Positions 37,578 to 50,426 of a stretch of 64,000 nt of DNA are shown here, in pieces. Within the stretch, counting starts at the first letter, position 1. Every line of letters starts with the position of its first letter. Below the pieces are notes generated by a model, which was not told where the DNA came from, ran no database searches, and saw nothing but the letters and a program-made list of their open reading frames with translations. Source of the DNA: Paramecium tetraurelia (lineage: Eukaryota; Ciliophora; Oligohymenophorea; Peniculida; Parameciidae); NCBI RefSeq assembly GCF_000165425.1, contig NW_001799133.1, forward strand, positions 1 to 64,000, in the 5' to 3' direction. Both the position numbers and the translations under genes were made by a program.

Positions 37578-40500
37578 TCACAGCAAGTCAGCAGGTTATT
37601 TTGCAGCATTCTTTAATTTTTTTCTATTTTTTATTGAGTTAAGCATTTAACTAGCTTATCTCATAGTATCTACAATATTGACAATCTGAATATAATAATG
37701 AAATATTACATCTTTGGATATGCGTTCGATCTTTTTGGATTCTTCTTCTTCATCCTGATTGAGATTTTATAGTTCTCTAGCTTTATTGAATGGGAACCAT
37801 GTCAGATCTTTCTTCTATATTTTATCCGAAACGAACTACTCAATTCCAGTATAATCTGTTGGATCTTTGTATTTGAGATATGCCATGAAGAAAACGTAAT
37901 TCCACATATAATGATTAACTTTGATGTGATGATCAAAACCTCCACCCATCGATGATGTGTCTGTTAATCTATCAAAGATGGTCTTAAGATTTCCACAAAT
38001 AAAACATTTATCTTCAATGTCCCTAACCTTTTCAGTTTCTTCTTCTCTTAATGAACCAAATGTGTCAATAATAATACCTGCCACAATATTAACCATGATT
38101 ATAACTAAGAAAATATTTGATGTGTTATCAAATACGTATCTACCCACATGATATTTTTCAACTACATTTTCATCTTCCAAATCTGATAAATATCCTCCAA
38201 CTCCACCATTGGCTTTAAATGTCCAATCAAATGTAAATAGAAAACAAAACAATGTCGACTAGCATTTTCCTTTGTAATCTTCAAAAAAGAATGTATAGGC
38301 TATCAGTCCATAAACATAAACAAGAATTATGAAAAGTACCAGTGTAAGTGCTAATTGTTATTTAGGTTCCCAAACAGATCTAATAACATTCTTTAAAGTT
38401 GGATAACGGATCAATATCTCTGTTAAATGAAAACTAAAGAAGAAAGGGTGCAATACTGTTCCTATTACAGCCAAGGCACCATATGCTAAATAATAAACGA
38501 CTTCTATCTCTTTGAGAATATAAAACAAAACTGCTAGCAATTTAAATATCTTATAAATCAATTGTATTGGCCAATAAGTAAACTTATCTTCAAATGGTAA
38601 TTTAGTTTTCCAGGCCTTCTTAATAATTAACGGAGCATTCTTAAACAAAAAGAATGAAACCACAAAAATTGAACAACAAGCCATAATAGTACCACAAATC
38701 AAAAATATATTCCTAGTCTGCTATGGTGAATACTACTCATCTCTAAACAATCGGAAATCTGTAATCCTATTTCCTGATTCATTTTAAGCAAATGATCCTA
38801 TAATGAATAAATTTAATAATAAGGTGAATAAAAATGCTAAATCCTTCCATAATTTCACATAATTTGCAAATAAAGCTAGAAACTTCTATCTTTAGAAGAT
38901 ACGTCTTAATTGTTCCTCATGTTCACATATTTCAATTAATCTTTCTGATTCCTAAACCAAAAATTACACCTTCGATTTAGTAGATGATCTATCGACATTT
39001 TCATGAAATTCTATCTTCTGTTCTTTAGGTAAATTATGAGTATATGGCAAGAGTATAAAATACACAATTTCTATTTCATTGTTTCTAACAACTTCTATTG
39101 AAGCACTATTTTTATAGAAAAAATCAAATGCTCTTCTCTTCATCTTTTCCTTTTCAGCTCTTCTTTCTCTGTCTTGTTTTTCTTATTATTCGCTTGACTA
39201 CACTTAAGTAGCCATCTGTTTTTAAGCTTCTTTCTTGATTTGATTCATTAAATCAATCCAACTATTTGCGAATGACATCACAAAACTTACAAGTTACCCA
39301 ATTATATTATCTCCGAATAACAAATCTTCTAATGTGCCTTTGTCTTACTTAAGTTTCTTTCTTGTATTCGCCCTATACATTTAAACAAATGAATTCTCAA
39401 CATTCTTCTCAGATTCCATATAATAACACATTAAAAAATAAATATAAAAGCCTTTCTACAATATTAATTCATAGTATTGCTCTTCTTTTACTTTATCTTC
39501 TTATTTTGCAGTTTCGGGATCTTCTTTAATTCTATCTAGGACTTCAATCTAATAGCCTTCTTTACATTACTTTTCATACTTATGAAAACAACTTACCATG
39601 TGTTTTTCTAATAAAGGTGGTGTTAAATGTCTCATTATTCTTTTGATGATTGGATTTGAATCTGATATTTCTCTCATTTCAATTAAAGAAAGAATCAAAA
39701 TCAAACATTTGGTTTGCATTCTTTCAATTTACCAATTTTTTAAATCAGATCCTTTCTGTTATTTTTGATATCTACTAGTCTTAGTAGTCATCATTTTGTT
39801 ATTTTAAGTTTTCGAAGTTTTTATATTTGATGTCATAATTTAAGTTTTACTTGTATTGTCTTTCTCCTTTTTTTACCCAAACAAATCTGAAGCTATTTCA
39901 AAGAATTTAGAATCAGCAACTGCTATTTAATTTTCAGGACATGGGCCTTAGACTAATTCATTTAAAGTGTCCAAACATAGAACCATATTTTCATACTAGG
40001 CTCTATCTTTATAATAATAAGTTAGTAATAATTCAGCCACTTAATTAATCATGTTATACGAATTTCTAGAATTTGTTTGTTATCGGATATAGTTTTGTAA
40101 ATCAAGATAATGTCCCTCGCAACAATTTTATAAGAATCTCAAGACTTGAGTTAATAATAATTCTAAATCTTACTATTATTTTATTTCTTACACGTTATCC
40201 TCTTATTGTTGTTATTATTGAGGGAAATTACCTAATTATTATTCTTCAGTCTTTTTGTCTTTTTCTTTGATTGTGATTTATTTGATCTATGCCTGAATGA
40301 CATTATTTAATCTACTAAAGATGACTTCACTTTTTGGATAAGTCTTCATGAACTCAAAAATTGTTTTTTATACCTTGTTATTACCACCTGATAGCAGAGT
40401 GTTGATAAACATTAAGAAATTTCTTAGCATTTCTCCATCAAGGATAATTGATTCACTTAAAACTGTTAACACCATCCTAGTGGCTCCTAATTTATTGAAT

Positions 40501-43500
40501 AAATTTTGCATTTCTTCCATTTCATTTTTTTCTCCTTCAACTTCAACTTCTTTTTATTATTCCTATTCAGGCCTTCCTTCAATCACTTTTCTTAAAACTC
40601 CTAACAAAGTTATAATAGTTTTATTATTCTAACTACTATTTATTGCATAACTCAAAAAATTAATGAACTTTTTTATAAGTATCACTTATTCAACTTTCAA
40701 TATTTTTTCATTTTTTTCATTTTTGTCACTTGGATTTCCAAAATACTATTCAAACTTAACAATAGCCTCTGATAATTTTTGCAGTTCATCTTATACATGT
40801 GTTTTACTTTTATCACTTAAGCATAATTGATTAACAAATTCTTCCCAAGCAACTGAGATTTTTTCAATTTCTGCTTTTTCGGCATCTGCCATCTCAAATT
40901 CAATAAGAGGTTCTTCTTTCTATTTTTTATTTGATGAAAGTGCTGACATAAGACCTATTCTCGATTTAAGGTTGTTGCTTTGGAAAATGGTTTTAGGAGT
41001 AGGATGATCCAAGTGATGTTATGAAGGTCCATTCTAGAAATGATTAACTTATTCATTTAGATCTACCTAATAATTATCATTAACCCCCGCCTGAATATTC
41101 GATAACACATCTCTGAAATTATTATATTCTCCAAGATCTTCCATCAGTTTTGATTAACCTAAGACAGATTAACAAACCTTGCCCATTGTTGTCAATGGAA
41201 AATAAGAATAAAATGCAATTAAGATGGTCACATACTTTTTTCTATTAAAATACTTTCCAAGTTGCAATATTCTTTATGATAAAGACTTTGCAAATTGCTA
41301 TAATGCTGCAATATCCTTTTGTTCTTAATCATTCCCATCCTCATCTTCATCCTGATGGATTTATATGTTTTTTCTAATCAAATAAGTTGTAAACAATGGT
41401 AAGACAGCTTCAATTAAGAAATCAAAGTATTTCATTTATTAGTGCTCAAATTAAATATTATCCAACCTATTTGTCTCGAATTCTATCATCTTTATAAGAT
41501 CATTCTTAATTTCCTTACCAACATTATGACTCTTTTCACTAGTAATGTGTATATTCATAAAAAATATCCATAATTATTTTTTAATTAATCCAAATCCTTA
41601 TTCTTAAAGAGAGGGATTTTGACTCATTAAAGAATCTGATTTGCACAACAATTATATCAGGTATTGAGCAGTAAATTTCTTTTTTAATTTTGCTACATTA
41701 ATTGTAAAATTATCTTTCTAATCACCTTCAAGTACTTGAATTTGTGTACATTATAGCAATAAGTCCAATAACTTAGCATGATACAGAAATGGCTAATTCA
41801 TTGGAGGATTAGTTGCTAAATCTGTTAGAAAGTCTGATTAGTGCAATTATATATCGCCTTCAAATACGAATTCATTCTTTTCTATAAATAATAGTTCTTC
41901 TTTTTCTAGAAAGGTATTCAATACTAGTAATTAATTATCAAAAATATATTTATTCCCTTATTTTATTATTGTAAGGAAAAAGTCCAAAAATTGAGCTTTT
42001 CTCCCACTTTGATAAATTAATTCTACAAATCTATGAAAAACTCTATCATTTCTGTTTATAGAAGTTAAAAGTTTCTGATTATCTTTATAAATTTCGCAAA
42101 TTAATGGGATCTATCCTACTTCCAAATGCATGTTTTCAAATGAGGATATATATTATGATAACACAATCTAATTCTCATGATTATTTCTGCAAAAATATGT
42201 TAAAAATTAAAATGCATATATGAACAATTAAGCCAACCTTTACTTTCTTTGTGTATTTTTGATGTTTTCAAGATGGAAATCTAATGCTGGCATTTGATCT
42301 CTTATTAAATTTAGGATAGGCACATGAATCTTTAAGGCATTCATTAAGTTTTATTTTTCCCCATCAATTTCTGAAGTTCTTGAAATAATCCTTTATGATA
42401 TTTGAGTGTCCTTAAAGAATCCCTATCTAAAATTATCGATTATATCCAAAGTTTCCTGTAGGTCATCTTATTTTTAGCTTTTAATATACTCTGCAAGCCA
42501 TACTTCGGATCTATCAACCAACTAATTTAATCTTTATAAATTTTCACTTAGGAATTCATAGAGCTTACTTTTAATTGGATCACTTACAAGTTACAATTTT
42601 AATAGATTATTACAAAGTTCTTCTCTCTAATTAAACAACCTCATAATAATAGCCAAACACCTCTTTTCTAATTCCTCCTCATGAATCTAAGAGAAGTTTG
42701 TAAATAAATATGGCAAAACAACTCCAATTGGATTATTTATCTTGTTAATATCTTCTTGAGGTAAATTTAAAGAGAAGTATTAATCCAAATCATATATTAG
42801 CATTTCATTCTAAGTAAAAGCTTTGAATTCTTCAGATTCTGGTTTTGTTTCAGCTAATTTATTTAAAAAGTTTAATGCTCCAATACCAAAGGCATCTTGT
42901 TTCTCTTCTTTTTCATCTACTTCTTTTAAACCAGTTTTAGCTATATTTGGTAACAACCCCAATAAATTTGATTCTGTTTTCCTCTGAACAAAAATTAATA
43001 TTTTAGTGTCCTCTTATTCTTAATTTACATCATCTTTAGAAAATTTAATTTATTGGATCCCTTCCTACATTTTTTCAATAATTTGTTTCTTGAAAAAGGA
43101 CAAACAATTCAACATAAGATAATTTTATCTCATATCTAAGAATCTATCCATGACATCACACAATGTCAATTTGATTTTTATCTCTAATTAACTTGACCCA
43201 GTTTCCTCTCTTGTTGATAAGGAACTCTGGAGTTCGTTTTCTAACTTGATAAATCCTCTCATTAAGGGATTAGTGTACATTTAGACATCATCAACAATAC
43301 CCTCATCAATTTATTCATCATCATCATCATCTGATTTTTATTCTTCATCTGATCCAAATAGATTTAGATTCAAACCCAAGTTCATAGGATTAGCCATGCT
43401 AATGAGATTAGCTCCTAAATTCAAACCAATACCTAAAGTTTCTTTTCTTTGTTTTCTTTAAGTGATTTCTGATTTTTATACTTTATATACACTCTTCATC

Positions 43501-46500
43501 AAAGGCAACTAGGTAAAATCATAAAAAAAATAATGGATAACAATATCAATTATTTATTTGTAGTATTAATTTGGTTCCTTATCTAAAAATTAGAATACAT
43601 TCAATTCTAATACTAATAACATCATCTAACAAGAATTATAAAGCAATTCATTAATCAACAAACTCTTTTCATCATTTGCATCTAATACATCATAATCTTT
43701 ATTATCACCACCGTCTTTAGTATCTAATGCCAGCACTATTTAATGTTTATTATCTTATAAATATTTGAATAGATCCTCAATTAAAGAAGTGAATAGCCCC
43801 ATATGTTGAGCTTCATTTGCCTTATCAATACTTTTATAAAGATTACAATATTTGGGTAATTACACTTTATTGAGTGGATCATGATCAATATAAAGACTCA
43901 TAGCAATTTTACACAAAGCAGCCTAAAGAACAGCGTAATTTCGATTAGCATCCTCTTACCAAATATTTTGAAATAAAAAGTCTTTACTAAAATATTATTC
44001 CAACTCATGTTTCCACAGATAATTTCTCCCATAAGATACATCAGCATAAAATTACAACTGCTCATTTATAAAGTACATCTCTTTAGGGTCATTCTATAAT
44101 TTGAATGGGATAATGAGTTTCCCATCTTTCAAAGATATCTTATCTGGATCTTCACGATCTTTAATTAGCTAAATCCTTTTGTGATTATGCTTCTTTAACA
44201 ATTTATAAATGGCCTCTTAATTCGAATTAATCCCTTGATTATTATAAATACACATTTCTCTAAGGAAAGTTAAAAAATCTGCCTTATGTGCTTATTCATC
44301 AGTTTCTAATAGATTTAAGAAGAAAATAAGGAAATTATTTTAAATTTTATTATGATGAAGTTACATTTTCTCTTCTTCTGGCTCAAAAAATTCTTATTCC
44401 TTTGGATTATAATCAAGTTTCATATTCAATGATAATTAATTTAGTAATTCCTGATTGTTACCAATAATTGAAATCATACATTTGATTGCTTCTGGGATGT
44501 ACCTACAATGTTCTAAGAAATGCCCAATTAAATCAAAAGTATACAGCTCATTCTCAGGGTTTTATTTGCAAATCGATGTCAATAATGTATAAATAGTTTG
44601 ATTCAATGTGATTTTAAATGCAATATAAGCCAATATTTCATGATCTTTTAATCCTTGTTTTTTATTAGTTTACTACTCTGTGCTGCTCATTTTTTCTTAT
44701 TATTATTGTATGTCTTGCATTTGAATAATCATATATCTCCTACTCCAAATAACAAGATCTTCAGTTTTTAACTATTAAACTAATATTTTAACCAATAAAT
44801 CTATGTAATATTGTTCCTTCAATAACTTTTATCTAAATGGATTGATAGTTCCGTATTTCTACTCAGGTGTTGAATTATACAATCTATTATTACAAAAATC
44901 ATTGATATCATCAATGCATTATTTAGTGGTTTATATCTTAAGTAAATGATCTTTAAGAACTTCCTTATCTTAGGCATCATTTTCCCATTTTAATTTTTAC
45001 AAATCGTCAAGATAATTTGTTAGAGTTTTAGCGCAACTTAAAACAAATGAAATTTCCCAAACATCATTGCTACTACTAGCATACAATTTAAAAACACTTT
45101 AATCAGTTTTATGTTATTCTTAATGCAGTATTGGAATGTATCGTTGATTTTTTCCATATTGAATATCAACCCAAAAACTGTTTTCATCATTCTAATTATT
45201 ATTTTTACCTGTAGGAATTGGTTTATCATGACAAATATAAACATAACTACCTCTCATGACAGACTTTTCTCTTACTTGAGAATTCTTTAGTTGACTAAAA
45301 TAAAATAAGGTTGTTGGAACTCTCTATTTATCGAGTGTGAATTTATCTTTAAATCCAGATAGATACAATCCTGATGTAAAATGTTTAAATCTATATTTCT
45401 TATCAAATACTACAATGCCTCCTTCTTTATATATTTCTGATTCAATAATCCACATCGAATGTGTATCTCCTGTATATTCATCATAACTTTCTTTAGTTGA
45501 GCCACTTAGCACATTTAATTCCACATTTTCTACTTTTAACCAGTCAACCAAATTAAATTATTGAAAGTTCTTCTGGTCTACAGGTTTACCCTTTCTTGTC
45601 GCTGCAATTGTTGTATTAGTTTCAGAATGATGTAACCAAATCACATCACCACATTTCAAATATCCAGATGTTTCAGGAACATAATCTGAATAGACTGAAA
45701 TTCTCCACTGAGTTTGATTCTCTTCATCTAATGCTGCATTTACTTCTCTCTTAATTATATCTTTCTCATTTTTGTATATTAATAATTCTTCATCACTCTT
45801 TTTCTATTTTCTACTCTTACCATAATTTCCCATTTCTTAAGATGCATGCAGAAATGTCAATTTATTCATAAAGGATGTTGCTCTTACGATATATACAATA
45901 TCACTTGCATAAATAACTTACTCACCTTCTTTCTAATATTTATAAGCTGGCAAGATCTTAAATAATGAGGAATCACTAGGTAATTCATCTAGTGTAATTT
46001 TATAATTTGAGGTTTCTACTCTAGCCTCCTTCTGATGACAAGCCAAAAACTTTGACGATGCCAAATGCAATAATTAAATATGAGACTTATATGACACTTT
46101 GTGTGCTTTAGACTATTGTAATACAACAAATGTTTTACTTTTTCAAATGTGTCGAGATTATATTTGAACTCCTATAATAATTTCTGAGAAAATTATTAGA
46201 CTTGATCCTTTGACAAAATCGTCTTTTCATCCACTTTTTGATGTTTTTAAATGCTTTCTAAAATATTCTGAACTGCTGGTTAAACTTCTTCTTCTTGCTC
46301 TTCTCCAATAAGTTCCTTTAAAATTTCTTGTTTTGTATTATTTGTGAATTTTGGAAATATTTAGAATAGAGTGTGGTAATAAGGTCTACTCTTCATATTA
46401 CCTGCTTATTTTGCATCAACCACATCTACGTGATGCTTGTAAATAAATGCTAAATTTGTACAAAGTTCTTTAAACAAACAGCCCGCTTCACAAAACCATC

Positions 46501-46587
46501 TGCTGTTATGAAAGAATGATCATCTAAAACATGAGATATCGAAATAATTGATCCATAAGTCAAATAGTTTAAGTCCTCTTAATTCAT
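37578..46587 (-). CDS. Inositol 1,4,5-trisphosphate receptor-type calcium release channel
   Basis: About 2,980 aa. The start MNQEDLNYLTYGSIISISHV resembles the IP3R N-terminal beta-trefoil. MIR repeats follow (DVIWLHHSETNTTIAATRKG; VDWLKVENVELNVLSGSTKE), then long RIH-type helical regions and a C-terminal membrane block. The pore region has GGVGGYL, the S6-like NIFLVIIMVNIVAGIIIDTF and the IP3R-specific CFICG ... HIKVNHYMWNYVFFMAYLKY zinc finger, plus the YTG motif. This is an ER or contractile-vacuole/alveolar-sac Ca2+ channel; Paramecium has a known large family of such CRCs. At least one intron is clear (46436-46461, ends AAG); the total length implies one more I did not place. The stop is 6 nt from the convergent neighbour's stop. 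Confidence 0.93.
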
Positions 46588-47380
46588 ATAATACTTTATT
46601 TAAATTATTTCAATTGAAATTAAATTAAATTACATCCCTACTATCTATATAACGAATTTGATTGTGTTAATAAGTAATCAAAATGCCATTGGTCATCTTG
46701 GATTCTGTCTTCTGTATTTATTCCATAATAATAAATTAATTATTTAACAATATTATTTATATGGATTGCGACCCAAAACTCTCTAAAATACTATACTTTG
46801 ATTCTAATGAAAAAATAGATTTTTAAATTAGACTATTAATCAATTTGTAATTTTAAGAATTTGGAATATTTAAACAATAATTTCTATACTAATTCATAAT
46901 CAATTTCATTTAATCAATAAATTATTATCCTCTCATTATTCCTATATTTAGTAGTATATTCAGAATAACAAAATCTCATCACTTAAGTATAAATACCTAT
47001 ATATAATGCTAATTATTTTCCCTCTTCTCTATGGATTAAACAAATCAATTCATAAAATCAAATTTATAATGAAAATAGAAAATTTCAAAGAATGATTTGC
47101 TACTTATCAAATCTAACAATTTAGATATTAATTAGAGATAATTAGGGAAATGAATTTTGAAGATAATAACTTAGAAATCAACGAAAAGTTAAAATTTAAT
47201 CTAAATATAGAAAGATAAATGATAATGACCATTTTTTGATTCACAATACAATAAATAGAACCATCTAATTGGTAATTTGTGATATCACTATGGCAGATAT
47301 TAGAATTATGAAGAGATGAGGATTTGAAGTAATTTTGAAGAGGAATATTTAACAATATGAATTTTGAGTATAAAATGAAG
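46584..47380 (-). CDS. Unresolved hypothetical gene upstream of the IP3R
   Basis: A protein-like frame from about 46910 to 46584 (ending TGA 46584-46586) includes LVQKLLFKYSKFLKLQIDQQ and RIQDDQWHFDYLLTQSNSLY. Higher up are HREEGKQLALYIGIYTQVMR (about 46960-47040) and HNSNICHSDITNYQLDGSIY (about 47250-47320) in other frames. Introns joining them were not found, and no convincing ATG is seen before the trichocyst promoter. The TGA overlaps the ATG of the IP3R (ATGA). It might instead be a 5' extension of the IP3R joined by a 17-nt intron. Confidence 0.4.
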
Positions 47381-47430
47381 GATTATAAACCAAATTATGA
47401 AACCCGTTTTTTAGATAATTAAATTAAATT

Positions 47431-48565
47431 ATGAGAGCAATCATCGCAATTTGCTTATTGTCAGCTGTATTTGCTATCGACACAAATAAATTTGCTGTGC
47501 TTCTTCAAGCTGGTACCAGAGGAAATGATGCAGTCGAATCTGTTTACAATCTCTTAAGAGACCTCAAGACAGAGAATGTTAATGTCTAAGCTGCTGCAGA
47601 CAAAAAGAATAACACAGATGAAGGTAATAAAATAACATTATGTCTTCTTAGAAATCTTTTCTTAAGTCATTGGTGATTTGACAAATGTTGCTTCCCTTAA
47701 CAAATAATAATGGGAATCTCTTGGTGCAGTCAGAGGAGATGTTGAAGCCTAAATCAGAGTATGATTATTTAATAAATTCTAAAGGATGGATATTAATGGT
47801 TGGCTTGGGCTGAATCCAGACTTGCTGAAATTGAAAGAAGAAATGCATAACTCTAAGATTAAAGATGTTGGGCCAATGGACTCTTTGTTAAATCACTTGC
47901 TGATCACGCTGATGCCGTAGGAGTAGTCACACTCTTACAACAAGATGTTGCTGGATTCCTTACTAATAATGCTGGAGTCGAACTCGTTGAGAAAGCCCAA
48001 ACAATCGCTGACAAATTGTCTGCATACAGCCACCTCTTCCAATAAGACGCCCTCTAGAAATTCCAATCCCTTGCCGAAGTTAAGAGAGACGGAACCACAG
48101 GAGAATAAGTCCTTTCAATCTTATAAGATTTACAAGCTGAATTAGAATCAACCCTTGCCACATTATAAGAATAAGAAATTCATGCAGCTTTCGCTCTTGC
48201 CAAATACGTTTCAGATACAAATGCCGAGGTTGCTTGGTTGAACTCTGAACACGAAAGAAGAACCGGCCTTGTTGAAAAATTAGAAACAGTATCAATTCCC
48301 TCTTATAAATCAAGTAACTCCCAGCTGTTTTGGCCTAATAAGCTAAAGCTCTTAAATTATGGAAAGATTCCTTGAATGCAGTTGCTGGTGCCACAGCTGA
48401 TCTTGAAGAAAAGAGAGAATTCTATGCTGCTGAAACAGTCAGAAGACAAGGTAATAATACAATCTTATATTCATAGAGGAAAATGCAATCATCGATGTCG
48501 TTATCCAACTTTTCAAGGATTAAGTTAGATCATTGGCTTCATAAACATCCCTAAAAAGACATTGA
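47431..48565 (+). CDS. Trichocyst matrix protein (TMP) family, copy 3
   Basis: 342 aa. Signal peptide MRAIIAICLLSAVFAIDTNK, then coiled-coil segments rich in Ala, Gln and Glu (AWAESRLAEIERRNAQLQDQ; QVLSILQDLQAELESTLATL; VAGATADLEEKREFYAAETV) as in TMP precursors. Four introns: 47624-47651 (TAG), 47759-47784 (AAG), 48289-48314 (AAG) and 48451-48476 (TAG). All four are required: the two AAG-ended introns shift the frame if left in, and the spliced length is exactly 343 codons. The codons are visibly richer in C and G than the neighbours, as expected for a highly expressed secretory cargo gene. Confidence 0.9.
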
Positions 48566-48968
48566 TGGATTATTCATATAAGAATTTACCTTAATTCATT
48601 CTAAAATTATATACTCCCATTTATATATATAACTTAAGAATTTAATTAAATTTGATTCTATAAAATTCAACTAATATGTATGGTTTGATTTCATATTGAA
48701 TCAATTTGGGATGAATTAACTTCCTCATCTCAAATCTGGCATTCCTTAATGTAACTAATGATAGAGAACTTTACTATTATAATTTTATAATGAAAGAAAA
48801 CTTAAGGTTTTATACAATATTATAACTTCTTAAATTTTTATAATTTTTGGGATTTGTTTTATAAGAGTTTTATTATTTTCTAGTTCTCATTTGATAATCT
48901 AAGTGTTATTTTTTATATATAGTATCTCCAATAATCTTGTTTTGTGTAAAAATATCAACATCGTTTAG

Positions 48969-49725
48969 ATGAATAGTAATATTCCGATATTAGAATTTAG
49001 ATTATTCTAAAGGACTAAATATATTAATTAATCTTATTATTCGGATTCTTTTACTAACAACTTCTTTTGAAAGATCCAAATCAATAGACTGGACTTTGTA
49101 CTAGTTTATAAACTTAAGTTTATTTTTTAAAACAGATTCTGTATTTAGTAGTATATTAATCAATTTAGTTTCATAATGATTAGATGAGAAAAGAGGTCTT
49201 CAGAAAATTAATAAGGAAAAAAGTCGTTAATTAACCTTCTCAGTAGATTATGTTAACTAAATCTTCCTTAAATAATTAGGGTTGAAGCTTATCTTTCTTA
49301 AATGGTGCCTTGCTGTTTAAAGTTACTGTAATCAAGATGAATAAAATAATAATACTTTCTAGTCATCCAAAAATCTATTAAGTGAAAGAATATAATTTTT
49401 TGTATGTTTAGTTTAATTCTGCTGATGTTAAACAGACAATAATTTTCATAATTTTAGTAGATAAATAAATAAAAATGGTAAATTCAGACGAAATCCTAAA
49501 TTACTAGATTACAAAATTCAATTAAAATTTGAATATCTTCCACAAAATACTCACCATAAGGTAGAATGGCTGACATTATTAAGCAATTAAAATTATTCCT
49601 AATGTGAATTTTGGTAAATCAAAATTAAAAATAATAGAGATTTAAAAGAATCAAATGGATATTAAAGGGAACTATACTATGTTGAGAATCCATATCTAGT
49701 AAGCATTGTCCAGCAGAGGTTATGA
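48969..49725 (+). CDS. Unresolved hypothetical multi-exon gene
   Basis: From ATG 48969 the + strand has consecutive protein-like blocks: ILEFRLFQRTKYINQSYYSD, TTSFERSKSIDWTLYQF, DQMRKEVFRKLIRKKVV, LAVQSYCNQDEQNNNTFQSS, then (after a 34-nt intron ending CAG near 49391-49430) MVNSDEILNYQITKFNQNLN and, after a 23-nt AAG-ended intron near 49553-49575, FWQIKIKNNRDLKESNGYQR and ELYYVENPYLVSIVQQRL. TGA at 49723-49725. Some frame joins before 49390 are missing. The last part is faintly kinase N-lobe-like. It is convergent with UNC119, 40 bp apart. 48566-48968 shows nothing coding that I can support. Confidence 0.4.
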
Positions 49726-49765
49726 TATGGAATATATATTAATTTATAAGAAATATTCTAATATT

Positions 49766-50395
49766 TCAATCAAAAGGAGAGTAATCATACTCAGCCTTGT
49801 TATGCATAACTAACTGTTCACCTACAAAATAAAAACTGTCTGATTTAGTTTGAAATGGATTGTCGATCATTTCTTATCTCTAATTAATAGAATGATTAAT
49901 TCATATACCATTGCTTCATCAATCTCTGGAATGGTGTAAATGTGTTCCCATGTATTTGTTGAATTTGGAATGCAAAAAGGGAATGAAAATTCGTAGCTTC
50001 TCAATAAATGATCCTTGAAATAATGTCTTTCAATAATTGTGAAATTCTTGACTGGCTGATTACCGACTGAGAAGGTCAATTGTGCTCCCACTGTTTTCAA
50101 TTCAAAAAATTATGGTCCAAAATGGTATTTAATCCTTCTAGCTTCATCTTAATATTCAGGTGGGAGGTTTTCTTATTATGTTTAATTATTATTTTACCTA
50201 TGGGCTCCTCATCCTAATCACGTTCAACCTCAAATAGAGTTTAACCTGAATCCATATCTCTGATTCTAAATTTAAGAAATTGGATATTGTAAATGTTTGC
50301 ATTCACAGGACACAAGAAACTATCATTTACATACTCAAATACTCTTGTGTTATTCCATTTAAACTTCTAACATATTCTGTTGTCACCTACTACAT
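49766..50395 (-). CDS. UNC119: UNC119 / PDE6-delta-like lipid-binding chaperone
   Basis: 183 aa after introns of 23, 26 and 29 nt; the 26-nt one (50172-50197) ends in AAG. The sequence follows UNC119 throughout: [92 protein letters not shown] and [23 protein letters not shown]119 proteins bind myristoylated N-termini in an immunoglobulin-like beta sandwich and deliver cargo to cilia, releasing it on Arl3-GTP. This fits a heavily ciliated cell. It is the downstream member of a tandem with acyl-CoA oxidase, 31 bp apart. Confidence 0.95.
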
Positions 50396-50426
50396 TATTT
50401 TTATTTATTAATTTATTATTTATAAA

